Below the pieces are notes generated by a model. It did no database searches and was not told where the DNA came from. It saw only the letters and a list, made by a program, of their open reading frames with translations. Positions 52,724 through 61,643 of a stretch of DNA of 64,000 bases are shown in pieces. The DNA is from an uncultured Vampirovibrio sp. (GTDB taxonomy: Bacteria > Cyanobacteriota > Vampirovibrionia > Gastranaerophilales > Gastranaerophilaceae): NCBI GenBank assembly GCA_910578465.1, contig CAJTPW010000001.1, positions 62,001 to 126,000 of the forward strand, given 5' to 3'. The position numbers and the translations under genes were made by a program. The first letter of the stretch is position 1. Every line of letters starts with the position of its first letter.

Positions 52724-53320
52724 ATGAAAAGAATAATAATTCACTGGAGCGCAGGAACTTATAAGCCAAACAGTGTGGAAACAGAACATTACCATTATTT
52801 AATAGACTATGAAAAAGATGTAAACGAAAAAGCATCGGTCAGGAAAGGAAAATGTAAACCCGAAGACAATTTAAACTGTACAAACGGTAGTAAATACGCA
52901 GCTCATACAGGCGGAGGAAACACAGGTTCAATAGGAGTTGCGCTTTGTGGAATGTTCGGGTTTTATGACATCAGGCACATAGGCAATTATCCCTTGAAGC
53001 CCGTTCAAATGGAGGTTTGTTATGAGCTTTGCGCAAGACTTTGCATAAAATATAAGATTCCGATTTCAAAAGAAACGATTATGACCCATTATGAGTTTGG
53101 AAAGAAAAATCCTTATACAACAAGCAGAGGCAAGCAGGATATAGTATATCTTTCAACAAATCCTTCACTCCCTGCGGGAAAAATCGGGGATTTTATAAGG
53201 AATAAAATCAAATGGTATTATGAAAAACTCAGTTTAAAACTCAAGCCCGACGAAGTTGTTGAAGTAGAGATTTCAAAGACTTCAAAGGCAAGAACAAAAG
53301 AATTGATTAAAACTCCATAA
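52724..53320 (+). CDS. N-acetylmuramoyl-L-alanine amidase (endolysin-like, Amidase_2 fold)
   Basis: The 198-residue protein lacks a signal peptide. It has the amidase_2/PGRP features: IIIHWSAGTYKP (first zinc His), YHYLI, AAHTGGGNTGSIGVALCG, and THYEFG (last zinc His). It cleaves the bond between N-acetylmuramic acid and the peptide stem. The absence of a signal peptide fits a phage endolysin needing a holin. AAGGAGAAA precedes the ATG. The 3' end overlaps the convergent aldehyde dehydrogenase gene by 14 bases. Confidence 0.85.
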   Translation: MKRIIIHWSAGTYKPNSVETEHYHYLIDYEKDVNEKASVRKGKCKPEDNLNCTNGSKYAAHTGGGNTGSIGVALCGMFGFYDIRHIGNYPLKPVQMEVCYELCARLCIKYKIPISKETIMTHYEFGKKNPYTTSRGKQDIVYLSTNPSLPAGKIGDFIRNKIKWYYEKLSLKLKPDEVVEVEISKTSKARTKELIKTP

Positions 53321-54713
53321 ATTTTAAAATTCTTTTTATAATACCCGTTTTCTCGTTACTATCAGGCGATATCAGGCTCTTAAAGGCTTTATCGCCTCTT
53401 TTTTTGTATATGGCTTTTTTATGGGTAAAAGTGTCAAATGTAAACTTTCCATGGTAAGAGCCAAGCCCCGAATACCCGACACCTCCAAAGGGCAGATTAT
53501 TGTTTGCCGTATGAAGCATTGTCTCGTTTACACAGCCGCCTCCAAAAGAGTATGTTTTTAAGAATGTGTTAACAATATTTTCATCCGTTGAGAAAATATA
53601 TGCTGCAAGCGGTTTTTCAAGGGTTTTAAGGGTTTTTATAATATCATACGTGTTTTCAAACGTTAAAATCGGCAGAACCGGGCCGAAAATTTCATTTTGC
53701 ATAACAAAGGAGTCGAATGATTTTATATCAAGCAGAGTCGGCTCTACATAAAGCCCGCATTCACTGAATTGCCCGCCATAGATTATATTTTCGTTTTCAA
53801 TTTCGATTATTTCTTTTAATTTTGCAAATTGCCTGTCATTTATTATCCTGCCAAAATCCTTGCTCTCTTGCGGCAGAGGGCCCAAATATTCTTTAATTGA
53901 GGCTTTTAACTCTTCAATTAAAATATCTTTAACATCCTGATGGACAAGAATGTAATCGGGTGCAACGCAGGTCTGTCCTGCATTTAGAAGTTTACCAAAG
54001 ATTATGCTTCTTGCCGCATTATGAATATGGCAGTTTTTATCAACAATACAGGGGCTTTTTCCGCCAAGTTCAAGTGTTATCGGGGTCAGGAATTTGCAGG
54101 CGGCTTCCATTATCTTTTTTCCTGTCTGAGTGCTTCCCGTGAAGAAAATGTGATCATATTTTTTGTTTAAAAGGTCGAAATGTAAGATGGTAACAGGATT
54201 TAAGACGTAGACATATTCTCTTGCAAATATACTGTTTAACATCTCCATTAAAATTTTTGTTGTCTTTAATGTGTCTGAAGACGGTTTTAAAATTACGGTG
54301 TTTCCTGCGGCAAGCGCGCCGATTATCGGGATTAAAGACAATTGAAAAGGATAATTAAACGGTGAAATTATTAAAACACAGCCTTTGGGTTCATTTAAAA
54401 TGAAACTTTCGGCTCCGCCCGTAATGCCGCCAAGATGCAAAGGTGTCGGCACCCTTTTTGCCTGTGCCCAGGATTTTACGTTTTTAATTGCAAGGTTAAT
54501 ATCCTCTAAAACAGGAAAAATTTCCATTGCGTAGGCTTCAAATTCGGATTTTCTTAAATCTTCATTCAGGGCTTTTACAATTTTTTCTTTGTAATTTATT
54601 ATTGCGGATTTTAATATTTTGAGTTTTTCAATTCGAAAATCAACATCAAGCGTTGCGCCTGAATTAAAATATGTTCTCTGTTCATCCAAAATTTCATCTA
54701 ATTTAGCAACCAT
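53307..54713 (-). CDS. NAD(P)-dependent aldehyde dehydrogenase
   Basis: The 468-residue protein has the ALDH core: NYPFQLSLIPIIGALAAGNTVILKPS, FTGSTQTGKKI, the catalytic Glu in LELGGKSPCIVDKN, the catalytic Cys in NAGQTCVAPDY, and EIFGPVLPIL. Its length and the hydrophobic-leaning C terminus (KRILKFMEF) resemble class-3-type ALDHs that oxidise fatty or aromatic aldehydes. It is a single gene. Substrate unknown. Confidence 0.92.
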   Translation of the reverse strand: MVAKLDEILDEQRTYFNSGATLDVDFRIEKLKILKSAIINYKEKIVKALNEDLRKSEFEAYAMEIFPVLEDINLAIKNVKSWAQAKRVPTPLHLGGITGGAESFILNEPKGCVLIISPFNYPFQLSLIPIIGALAAGNTVILKPSSDTLKTTKILMEMLNSIFAREYVYVLNPVTILHFDLLNKKYDHIFFTGSTQTGKKIMEAACKFLTPITLELGGKSPCIVDKNCHIHNAARSIIFGKLLNAGQTCVAPDYILVHQDVKDILIEELKASIKEYLGPLPQESKDFGRIINDRQFAKLKEIIEIENENIIYGGQFSECGLYVEPTLLDIKSFDSFVMQNEIFGPVLPILTFENTYDIIKTLKTLEKPLAAYIFSTDENIVNTFLKTYSFGGGCVNETMLHTANNNLPFGGVGYSGLGSYHGKFTFDTFTHKKAIYKKRGDKAFKSLISPDSNEKTGIIKRILKFMEF

Positions 54714-54793
54714 ATAAAAATTTTAGATTAGATACCGTATTTTTAAATTGCCCGTTTGTTATTGCCCGAAAGGCTAAAACCGCCGTTAAGCCG

Positions 54794-56056
54794 TTAAAAC
54801 GCTATAAGTTCATTGAACATTTTAATAGAAAAACTGTCTGTCATTCCTGAAATAAAATCAACAATTGCAGCCTTATAGTCAATCGGGTTTTTAATATCAT
54901 AAATTGTCTTATTTATAAACTTCTTTGCTCCCCTGTATTCTCGTGTGGAGGCGTTTGAATATTTTAAAAGCCATTCTTTAAAGTGTGAACAAAGGAGCGG
55001 GTAAAATTTCTCATCCAATTCAAGCTTTTTGATGCACTCCATTGGTTTATTCGGGTTGTAATAAGATAAAAGACGGTTAAAGACGGTGTTAATTATAAGG
55101 CTTGCGTAGTCTTCAAAGGTTTTAAGCCTCGGGTGGGAATAAATATTTTGATAATTAAACCTTTTTATTGTCTTCATAATCTCGAAATATTCTTTTGAAA
55201 ACGAAAGGCCGTTATCAGGGTTTGAATGTTTGCACAAGTCTATTATAAAAAGGTGCACCAGAGACGTTGTATTAATATCTTTTAATTTTTTATGGTGAAA
55301 AAGGTTCTGGATAATTCCTTCAAGCTCTTCTTTTTGTTCTTCTTCAAGAATTTTCTTTGAAAGCGCATCTTCAATATCTCTTCCTAAATATGCAATTTTA
55401 TCGGAAATTTTAACGACACATCCTTCGTATGTATAGCTTTGAAACTGGTTTGCTGTTTGAATTGTTTCAAGATCAATAAATTCATCTCTTGGTTTAAGTG
55501 CTGCTTCATCCACTTCTCCGCAATGGCAGATGATTCCATCCCGAACCGCATAAGAGAGGTTTAAATTTCTTTCGAATCCTTCATAGTCAGGCATGGTCTC
55601 AATTTTGTCGATAAATCTCAAACTGTTTTTTTCGTGCCAGAAATTTTTTGCCAAATCGTGCTCACGAACAATTTTTGATAATATTTTTTCTCCGGTATGC
55701 CCGAAAGGTGAATGCCCGAGGTCGTGTCCTACGGCAATTGCCCTTGTAAGCCAGGGGTTTAGCCCCAAAAATTCAGCTATAGTTTCCGCAACGGAAGAAA
55801 CATGGTTTACATGTTCTATTCTTGTGCAGATATGGTCATTATTTGTATTGAAAAACACCTGCGTTTTATGTTTTAGTCTTCTGTAGGCATTTGAATATAA
55901 AATCCTGTGATAATCTCTCTCGAAGGGATGTCTTATATCTTCATCTTTCCGATAAAGATCTTCAAGGCGCGAGGTAGCGTTTTTGTATTTTGCATTTCCT
56001 TTAAACATTCCCTCGTTCATAAAAGTTTTTTCAAATGTTTTTGCTGCGTTTGTCAT
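54794..56056 (-). CDS. dgt: dGTPase-type HD phosphohydrolase
   Basis: The 420-residue protein belongs to the HD superfamily that hydrolyses dNTPs to nucleoside and triphosphate. It starts like the family (HPFERDYHRILYSNAYRRLKHKTQVF) and shows RIEHVNHVSSVAETIA and the AVGHDLGHSPFGHTGE metal site. Substrate preference within the family (dGTP or broader dNTP) cannot be told from sequence. It lies 29 bases after creD on the minus strand, so the two may share a transcript, but no functional link is known. Confidence 0.88.
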   Translation of the reverse strand: MTNAAKTFEKTFMNEGMFKGNAKYKNATSRLEDLYRKDEDIRHPFERDYHRILYSNAYRRLKHKTQVFFNTNNDHICTRIEHVNHVSSVAETIAEFLGLNPWLTRAIAVGHDLGHSPFGHTGEKILSKIVREHDLAKNFWHEKNSLRFIDKIETMPDYEGFERNLNLSYAVRDGIICHCGEVDEAALKPRDEFIDLETIQTANQFQSYTYEGCVVKISDKIAYLGRDIEDALSKKILEEEQKEELEGIIQNLFHHKKLKDINTTSLVHLFIIDLCKHSNPDNGLSFSKEYFEIMKTIKRFNYQNIYSHPRLKTFEDYASLIINTVFNRLLSYYNPNKPMECIKKLELDEKFYPLLCSHFKEWLLKYSNASTREYRGAKKFINKTIYDIKNPIDYKAAIVDFISGMTDSFSIKMFNELIAF

Positions 56057-56085
56057 TTACGTGTATCGTTCCTATATCTTTTTTC

Positions 56086-57336
56086 TTATTCCTTGTACCA
56101 TTCAACATTTCTTGTTGCATACATGGTGATTATTATTGTGATAAACAGCCCGAAACTTCCTGCAAGAAGGGATAATTCTTCGAGATTTACGGTTACGTAT
56201 AAATATAAATAAATCAGGGCCAAAATCCCCGCAACTGCGAGCGGAAATTTTTTATCACCCCTTTTTACAAGAACAAAATATGTATATGAGCTTATAAGGG
56301 CAATTGTCATAAGGGATGCAATTAAATATGAAATGCCGAAGTTTATAAACTCTGACATTGAAAGCAAAAGAAGGTAAAATACAAGCATTGAAACACCTAC
56401 AAGGCTATATTGGAAGGGGTGGATATGTTTATTTGTTTTATTTGTAATTTCATAGATAAAAAATGCAAGAAAAGTCAGAGCTATAAATAAAAAGCCGTAT
56501 TTAACGCATCTTTCCGTCATTCTGTAATTATCTACCGTATTTATAAAATTCATTGTGTATTTTGAATTTTCTTCATATTCCTCAATACCGTTTAAAGGAA
56601 GGGCTGAAGCAGCTTCAGGCACGGACCAAAAAACCGTATAGCCTTCTTTTGAATTTGTATGTTCAACAGGGGAGAAATCTCCCGTAAACTCTGCCGTTGT
56701 CCAGTTTGTTTTAAGGTGTGTTTGATGGAAGGTTCCCCCTGCCATAAATGAGAGCTCTTCCGTTCCTCTGAGTTCGTATTCTATTTCATACGGGATAACT
56801 GTTTCATCCTTAATATAAACGTTGCACTGATAAGATGAACAATCCGCCAGTTCTTTATTGTTAAATCTTACTTTAGGTTTGTTTATAAAGCCTTTTCTGT
56901 CCGATACTTTAAAAGATAAAACGGCCTTTGTGTTTTTTAAGTTTTTAATCCTGAATTCGCCCTTTTGTTTTATTTTTGCCGTGTAGACAGGGATTTTATA
57001 GATACTTTTTTGTTTCAATTCGCCTTTAACATCAACGTTTGTATCAATGCTGTCCGCGTAGATATATTTTGTTATTGTATCTCCGTCCTTTGTTTCAACA
57101 GAGATTTTTCTGCCTTTTGCGGCTGTTTTAATAAGGGTTTTATCGCTATGCTCATATATTAACTTTGGAAGGTCTATTGTTTGTCTTTTTCCCCAGGTTT
57201 TTGAGATATCTGTTGAAACCTTTTCTTTAAATCTCTCTCTTTCCGAAACAACGCCTGAAATACATAAAAGAAGGATTGAAAGTATGATTAGAAAACCTGT
57301 AATCATCCCGATTTTTGCCATAATATTTTTTTGCAT
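56086..57336 (-). CDS. creD: Inner-membrane protein CreD
   Basis: The 416-residue protein has one N-terminal membrane helix, a large periplasmic beta-rich domain (residues about 30-270, ERERFKEKVSTDISKTWGKRQTI...), and five C-terminal helices. The QYSLVGVSMLVFYLLLLSMSE and ISSYTYFVLV signatures are typical of CreD. CreD is tied to envelope stress and beta-lactam or colicin tolerance in other bacteria; its biochemical role is unknown. No CreBC two-component pair is present here. It lies directly upstream of dgt. Confidence 0.9.
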   Translation of the reverse strand: MQKNIMAKIGMITGFLIILSILLLCISGVVSERERFKEKVSTDISKTWGKRQTIDLPKLIYEHSDKTLIKTAAKGRKISVETKDGDTITKYIYADSIDTNVDVKGELKQKSIYKIPVYTAKIKQKGEFRIKNLKNTKAVLSFKVSDRKGFINKPKVRFNNKELADCSSYQCNVYIKDETVIPYEIEYELRGTEELSFMAGGTFHQTHLKTNWTTAEFTGDFSPVEHTNSKEGYTVFWSVPEAASALPLNGIEEYEENSKYTMNFINTVDNYRMTERCVKYGFLFIALTFLAFFIYEITNKTNKHIHPFQYSLVGVSMLVFYLLLLSMSEFINFGISYLIASLMTIALISSYTYFVLVKRGDKKFPLAVAGILALIYLYLYVTVNLEELSLLAGSFGLFITIIITMYATRNVEWYKE

Positions 57337-57437
57337 AGTATATTTCCTATTTAAAATTTAGTCTAATTATTCTAGCATAAATTCCTCTCCTTTTAAAATA
57401 CGGCATATAATATAGAGATGAAGGGTAAAAGGTAAAA

Positions 57438-57468
57438 AATTCGCAGGGGGTTTGTTTCCCTGCGAATT
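57438..57468 (-). terminator. Terminator after the EF-hand coiled-coil gene
   Basis: AATTCGCAGGG (57438-57448) and CCCTGCGAATT (57458-57468) form a perfect 11-bp stem; the minus-strand side continues into TTTTTT. Confidence 0.9.
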
Positions 57469-57512
57469 AATTGCTTTTGAAATTTTGAACGAGTTTTTAA
57501 TATACGGTTTTT

Positions 57513-59426
57513 TTATTCTTCGTATTTTCTGTGCCAGATGTCTGCGTATTCTTTTGTTTCGCCGTTTTGTATGAACGTTGCACCTTCCTGGGTTGTGAGC
57601 TGGTTGCCCTTGCCGTCAAAGTTATCGTTCATTGTGGTTTCATCCGTATTTGCAAGGTTGATTTCGGTTATTCCTAAATCAAGCAATGACTGAGCCTCGG
57701 AATTGTATCCGTTTGCTTTCATCTTGAAGCCATAATTTTCTTCAAGGAATTTGATATCGTTTTCATCAATTACCATATCATCTTCGCCGTTTATTACGCC
57801 TGCTTTCTGCGCGAATGCCTTAAGGGCTGCAAAGCCGTCCTTATGACCGTCTTTAACACCGTCTCCGTCAAGATCCGTGTTATCGCCGAAAAGTTCGGAG
57901 CCGTCTTCGCCTGAAATGCCGTCGCCGTCTGCATCGAATACAAGGACACCGTCTGCTGAATCATTGATTTTATCAACGATGCCGTCGCCGTCAATATCGA
58001 AATCTACAATATCGTCTGATGTTTGAACGCCATCGCCGTTTAAGTCGAAGGACAGGGGAGACCACGTTTGATAGCAGGCCTGAAATTCTTTCACGGTTTC
58101 GCAATCGTCCATATAATAAACTTTTCTGCCGTCTTGTGTTTCCGTGCCGAGCTTGTTCCAGGTGCCGGGGGTGATACCGCCGTTTCCGCATTCAATAATG
58201 CTCATACTTTTTGCATCATATCCGTACGTCAAGCGTACAAGGGAGTTGTCACCTGCGGATGTTAAGTTTCCTGACATATCGTAAATATGATATTTGCCGT
58301 CGTTTGCACCGGGTGCAAAGATATATCTCGGTTCGCCGTTTGCAAGTTTTTCTTTTAAATCGACGCCAAGCTCATCCACAAGCGCCCATTCTTCATCAGA
58401 GATTAAATCTTTAATTTCATCGGGCTTTTTGTCTGAAACTTTATCTTCGCCTTTTGCTTCGCCAATGCTCTTATATGCACTTTCATCCACCTTGTCGGCA
58501 TATACTTCTTTTTTGGCACCGCCTATTGTACCTGCTTTTGCTTCGTAATCGCCTTTTTTGTCGCCAAGTGCTGCTTCATCCGCTGCAACTGATTCTTTGA
58601 GTTCGCCTACTGCAGTTTCAAGTGTTGCAACGGTTGCGCTTGCATTTGCCACAACTTCCGTTTGAGCTGTTATTCTTGTTGCAAGATTTGAAATTTCATC
58701 CTGCACGCTTGATAATTGTCTGTTTAAAGAAGAAAGCTCTGCCGTCAATCCTGCGTCTGCGCCTGCTTCACCCAATCTTTTTTCAAGGAAGCTTTCCCAG
58801 TCGCCGTGTTCTTCTTCGTTATATTCTGCCTTTGCTTTTCTTATAACGTCTTTTTGAGAAGTTTCAAGCTTTGCTTCAATTTCTTCTTCTTTTCTTTCAA
58901 TCTGATCTTTTAGCCTTGCTTCTTCAGCTTCTTTTTCTTCTTTTTGCGCTTTAAGGTCTGCAAGTGTCGCTTCTTCGTCTGCAAGTTTTGTTTTTGCCTC
59001 TTCAAGCTCTTTTGTTTTTGCTTCAAGATCTGCTTTTGATTTTTCAAGCTTTGCTTCAAGCTCTTCAATTTCTTTTTTAAGAGCCGTAACCTCGGTATCA
59101 AGCGCTGCCGCTTCTTCGTCGGTTAAAATTGTTTCATCCTTTTTGTCGGCTTCTTTGCCCTCTTCTGCTTTGTCCGTCGCCTCTGCCTTGTCTGTCGCTT
59201 CTGCCTTGTCTGCTCCGAGGGTTTCTGCAAGTTTTGGGTCAAGTTTGGTAATAAATTCAAGCTCCGCTGCACTGTAATCGCCCGCAGCGGCGTCAGGTGC
59301 TTTTGTTCCTTTTTCAAAAAGCGCTGCAATTTTTTCCGCTTTTTCCTTGCCAAACTCTTCAATCATTGTTGTTTTGATTTCTTTTGTGATTGGAGTAGCT
59401 TTGAATGATCCGTCAATTGTACTCAT
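57513..59426 (-). CDS. Coiled-coil protein with C-terminal calcium-binding (EF-hand-like) repeats
   Basis: The 637-residue acidic protein has no signal peptide. It contains a Lys/Asp/Ala repeat (ADKAEATDKAEATDKAEE, about 72-90), a long Glu/Lys/Ala coiled coil (about 105-300), and a C-terminal part with DxDxDG loops: FDLNGDGVQTSDD, FDIDGDGIVDKIND, FDADGDGISGEDG and TDLDGDGVKDGHKDG. These bind calcium in dockerin- and RTX-like secreted proteins. A leaderless protein with calcium loops suggests type I secretion or another signal-free export (inference). A ribosome site (GAAAGGATG) precedes it. Single-gene unit. Confidence 0.8.
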   Translation of the reverse strand: MSTIDGSFKATPITKEIKTTMIEEFGKEKAEKIAALFEKGTKAPDAAAGDYSAAELEFITKLDPKLAETLGADKAEATDKAEATDKAEEGKEADKKDETILTDEEAAALDTEVTALKKEIEELEAKLEKSKADLEAKTKELEEAKTKLADEEATLADLKAQKEEKEAEEARLKDQIERKEEEIEAKLETSQKDVIRKAKAEYNEEEHGDWESFLEKRLGEAGADAGLTAELSSLNRQLSSVQDEISNLATRITAQTEVVANASATVATLETAVGELKESVAADEAALGDKKGDYEAKAGTIGGAKKEVYADKVDESAYKSIGEAKGEDKVSDKKPDEIKDLISDEEWALVDELGVDLKEKLANGEPRYIFAPGANDGKYHIYDMSGNLTSAGDNSLVRLTYGYDAKSMSIIECGNGGITPGTWNKLGTETQDGRKVYYMDDCETVKEFQACYQTWSPLSFDLNGDGVQTSDDIVDFDIDGDGIVDKINDSADGVLVFDADGDGISGEDGSELFGDNTDLDGDGVKDGHKDGFAALKAFAQKAGVINGEDDMVIDENDIKFLEENYGFKMKANGYNSEAQSLLDLGITEINLANTDETTMNDNFDGKGNQLTTQEGATFIQNGETKEYADIWHRKYEE

Positions 59427-59546
59427 TTTTCATCCTTTCAAAAACAAATATGGTCAGTCCTTGTATATACATATTAATTAATCGGCTGTGCCCAAAGTTA
59501 TCTTTAGGATATGTAAAGTAATGTAAATAAAATATGCAACCATATA

Positions 59547-59583
59547 AAAAAGCACAGTGTAAAACAAATTACACCGTGCTTTT
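59547..59583 (-). terminator. Terminator after the rubrerythrin operon
   Basis: GCACAGTGTAA and TTACACCGTGC pair with one mismatch, flanked by A and T tracts, 54 bases after the rubrerythrin stop. Confidence 0.8.
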
Positions 59584-59637
59584 AAATTGTGTGTTTAAAT
59601 GATTGTTAATTAAAATGTCTTTTAATAGTCATAATGA

Positions 59638-60174
59638 TTAAAAGTGTCTTTTAATCAGACCATCAAAGCCTCTGCCATGGCGGGCTTCGTCTTTTGCCAT
59701 TTCATGAACCGTGTCATGAACTGCATCATAGCCAAGTTCTTTAGCCAATTTTGCAAGCTGCAGTTTTCCGTCGCATGCGCCAAATTCAGCGTCAGCTCTT
59801 AATTTTAGGTTTTCAAGAGTTGAAGATGTAACAACTTCTCCAAGAAGTTCCGCAAATTTTGCAGCGTGTTCAGCTTCCTCATATGCATATCTTTTATAAG
59901 CTTCTGCAACTTCCGGATATCCTTCTCTGTCAGCTTGTCTGCTCATTGCAAGGTACATACCCACTTCGGTGCATTCGCCCATAAAGTTTGCCTTTAGGCC
60001 TTCAACAACTCGCGGGTCCAAATCTTTTGCAACGCCGATTCTGTGCTCATCAGCATATTGCTTGTTGTTTTCATCCATTTTATTAAATGTGGTTGCACCG
60101 CACAAAGGGCATTTATCAGGCTGTTTATCGCCTTCATAAGTGTAACCGCATACCGTGCATACAAATTTTGCCAT
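59638..60174 (-). CDS. Reverse-type rubrerythrin (N-terminal rubredoxin plus diiron domain)
   Basis: Rubrerythrins reduce hydrogen peroxide in anaerobes. The 178-residue protein has the rubredoxin part first (FVCTVCGYTYEGD...CPLCGATTF, two CxxC pairs) and then a four-helix diiron domain with ECTEVGMYL, YAYEEAEHAAKFAELLGE and VHEMAKDEARHGRGF ligands. The rubredoxin-first order is that of reverse rubrerythrin. It is the last gene of a PerR-rubredoxin-rubrerythrin operon; electrons probably come from the small rubredoxin upstream. Confidence 0.93.
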   Translation of the reverse strand: MAKFVCTVCGYTYEGDKQPDKCPLCGATTFNKMDENNKQYADEHRIGVAKDLDPRVVEGLKANFMGECTEVGMYLAMSRQADREGYPEVAEAYKRYAYEEAEHAAKFAELLGEVVTSSTLENLKLRADAEFGACDGKLQLAKLAKELGYDAVHDTVHEMAKDEARHGRGFDGLIKRHF

Positions 60175-60207
60175 TTTTTCCTCGCTTTCTTATCTGATAA
60201 AGATTTT

Positions 60208-60351
60208 TTAATCTTCCTGTATTTCAAACATATCTTTGCCAACCGAACATATCGGGCAAACATAATCTTCCGGTAATTTGTCAAACGGAATATTGTCGTG
60301 TTCTGCAGGGTCATAAACGTACATACAAGCCGTGCATACGTATTTATCCAT
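60208..60351 (-). CDS. Rubredoxin (47 residues)
   Basis: This short gene encodes MDKYVCTACMYVYDPAEHDN..., with CTAC and CPICSVG forming the iron site; the spacing and the DPAEHDN and LPEDYVCPIC stretches are classical rubredoxin. AAGGAGAA precedes the ATG. The start overlaps the end of the regulator gene by eight bases, and rubrerythrin starts 33 bases after its stop. It is a one-electron carrier, probably donating to the rubrerythrin. Confidence 0.9.
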   Translation of the reverse strand: MDKYVCTACMYVYDPAEHDNIPFDKLPEDYVCPICSVGKDMFEIQED

Positions 60352-60748
60352 TGTTTTGTTCTCCTTCTTTATTATCTTTTCTGCATTCTTTGCATTCCCC
60401 GTGGAATACTATTTCGTGAGTATCTATTTTAAAGCCTGAAACCATCTCCGCTTTTCTTACAAGGTTTGGTGAAATATCGGATGGCAGGTCGAAAATTTTT
60501 CTGCATTTTTTACAAAAAAAGTGATAGTGCAGATGGGTGTTATGGTCATAATGGCTTGAATCTTCAAGGCCGTTTATCTTTTTAATTTCACCCGTTTCCG
60601 CCATTTTATTAAGGTTTCTGTAAACGGTTGCAAGGGAAATTTTTGAATGCTCTTTTTGCAGAACCTGATGTATATATTCCGCACTCGGGTGTACTACGTT
60701 GTTTTGCAGGGTTTCAAGTATCTTTCTTCTTTGTCTTGAAAAATTCAT
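60344..60748 (-). CDS. Fur-family peroxide regulator (PerR-like)
   Basis: The 134-residue protein has a winged helix (MNFSRQRRKILETLQNNVVHPSAEYI) with ATVYRNLNKMAETGEI as recognition helix. A metal-binding C-terminal half follows with HLHYHFFCKKCRKI and FHGECKECRK (two CxxC pairs for structural zinc). PerR binds Fe or Mn and derepresses on peroxide. The operon content and the palindrome in its promoter support PerR over Fur; the exact sensor residues were not tested. ATG 60766 is an alternative start. Confidence 0.88.
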   Translation of the reverse strand: MNFSRQRRKILETLQNNVVHPSAEYIHQVLQKEHSKISLATVYRNLNKMAETGEIKKINGLEDSSHYDHNTHLHYHFFCKKCRKIFDLPSDISPNLVRKAEMVSGFKIDTHEIVFHGECKECRKDNKEGEQNNG

Positions 60749-60796
60749 ATTCAATTTCCCTTTCATCTTATCACCATTTTTTGAATTTTAAAAATG

Positions 60797-60837
60797 ATAA
60801 TAATTATTATTTTATAGTCATACTTCTCTAATGTCAA
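60797..60837 (-). promoter_or_regulatory. Promoter with Per/Fur-box palindrome for the perR operon
   Basis: ATAATAATTATTAT (60797-60810) is a perfect 14-bp palindrome resembling Per boxes. On the minus strand it overlaps the -10 element TAAAAT (60809-60814), which is 17 bases from a consensus TTGACA (60832-60837). This is the layout of an autoregulated peroxide-responsive operon. Confidence 0.75.
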
Positions 60838-60895
60838 GCATTAATAAAAATTAAGCTTTAGACTTTAAATTATATAAATATTATAATACACTATT

Positions 60896-61510
60896 ATGTC
60901 AATAGATTTTCAAGCGGATGATATTTACAATCTTATAGCAACTTTTCAAAGAACTGAAGATGTCTTGCCTTACAGGCAGTCTAAAAGCGGGGCGAAGGTT
61001 GAAGATAACGCTTTGTATTCTGACGGCAAAAAAGAAAATACAAACCCTGTTTTAAGGCTTGAATATGATATCATAAATAAGCACGGCTTTGGCTTAAAGA
61101 GAGGGTTTTATGAAATTCGTCCCGATTCTGAATATACATATTTAATGTTTATTCAGGCAGGGCAAATCAAGGCAAAAATTCCTGTTATATCTTATGAATT
61201 AATTTCAAAATACGGAAACGATTATGAGTGGCCCGATAAGAAGAAAAAACATTTTTGGGAAAAAAGTGTTCCAAATTCAAATCCTGTAAGTCTTTCAGAG
61301 GAAAATACGGTTGTTTCGCCAAAAAGAATTGAACCCGTTTTAACAGACAGAGAAAGAAAGAAGAGGTATAAAAAATACAAAAAAGGCATAGACCCTCTTG
61401 AACATATTCATAGCGTTGTAAAAATGGAATATGACAAAGAAATTTCGGGGTATGTAATTATTTGGGAAAAATATAATACCAGAGTTACGGGTTTATTGAA
61501 ATTGGATTAA
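60896..61510 (+). CDS. Hypothetical basic cytoplasmic protein
   Basis: The 204-residue protein has no signal peptide or membrane helix. It has a mixed alpha/beta N-terminal half (MSIDFQADDIYNLIATF; FYEIRPDSEYTYLMFIQAGQIKAKIPVI), a disordered middle and a very basic stretch RERKKRYKKYKKG near 158-170, then MEYDKEISGYVIIWEKY. It is divergent from the perR operon. TATAAT (60882-60887) lies eight bases before the ATG and there is no ribosome site, so the mRNA is probably leaderless. Family not recognised. Confidence 0.7.
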   Translation: MSIDFQADDIYNLIATFQRTEDVLPYRQSKSGAKVEDNALYSDGKKENTNPVLRLEYDIINKHGFGLKRGFYEIRPDSEYTYLMFIQAGQIKAKIPVISYELISKYGNDYEWPDKKKKHFWEKSVPNSNPVSLSEENTVVSPKRIEPVLTDRERKKRYKKYKKGIDPLEHIHSVVKMEYDKEISGYVIIWEKYNTRVTGLLKLD

Positions 61511-61643
61511 AAGTATGGCAGACACTTAATTTTCAAGGGAATTATACATTAAAAGGATGATTTTCTTTACATTAAGTTATGTTAATTTCATTATGTCACA
61601 TAATCACATGTTAGATAGATAGAGATTTTAAGAGGATAAAAAA

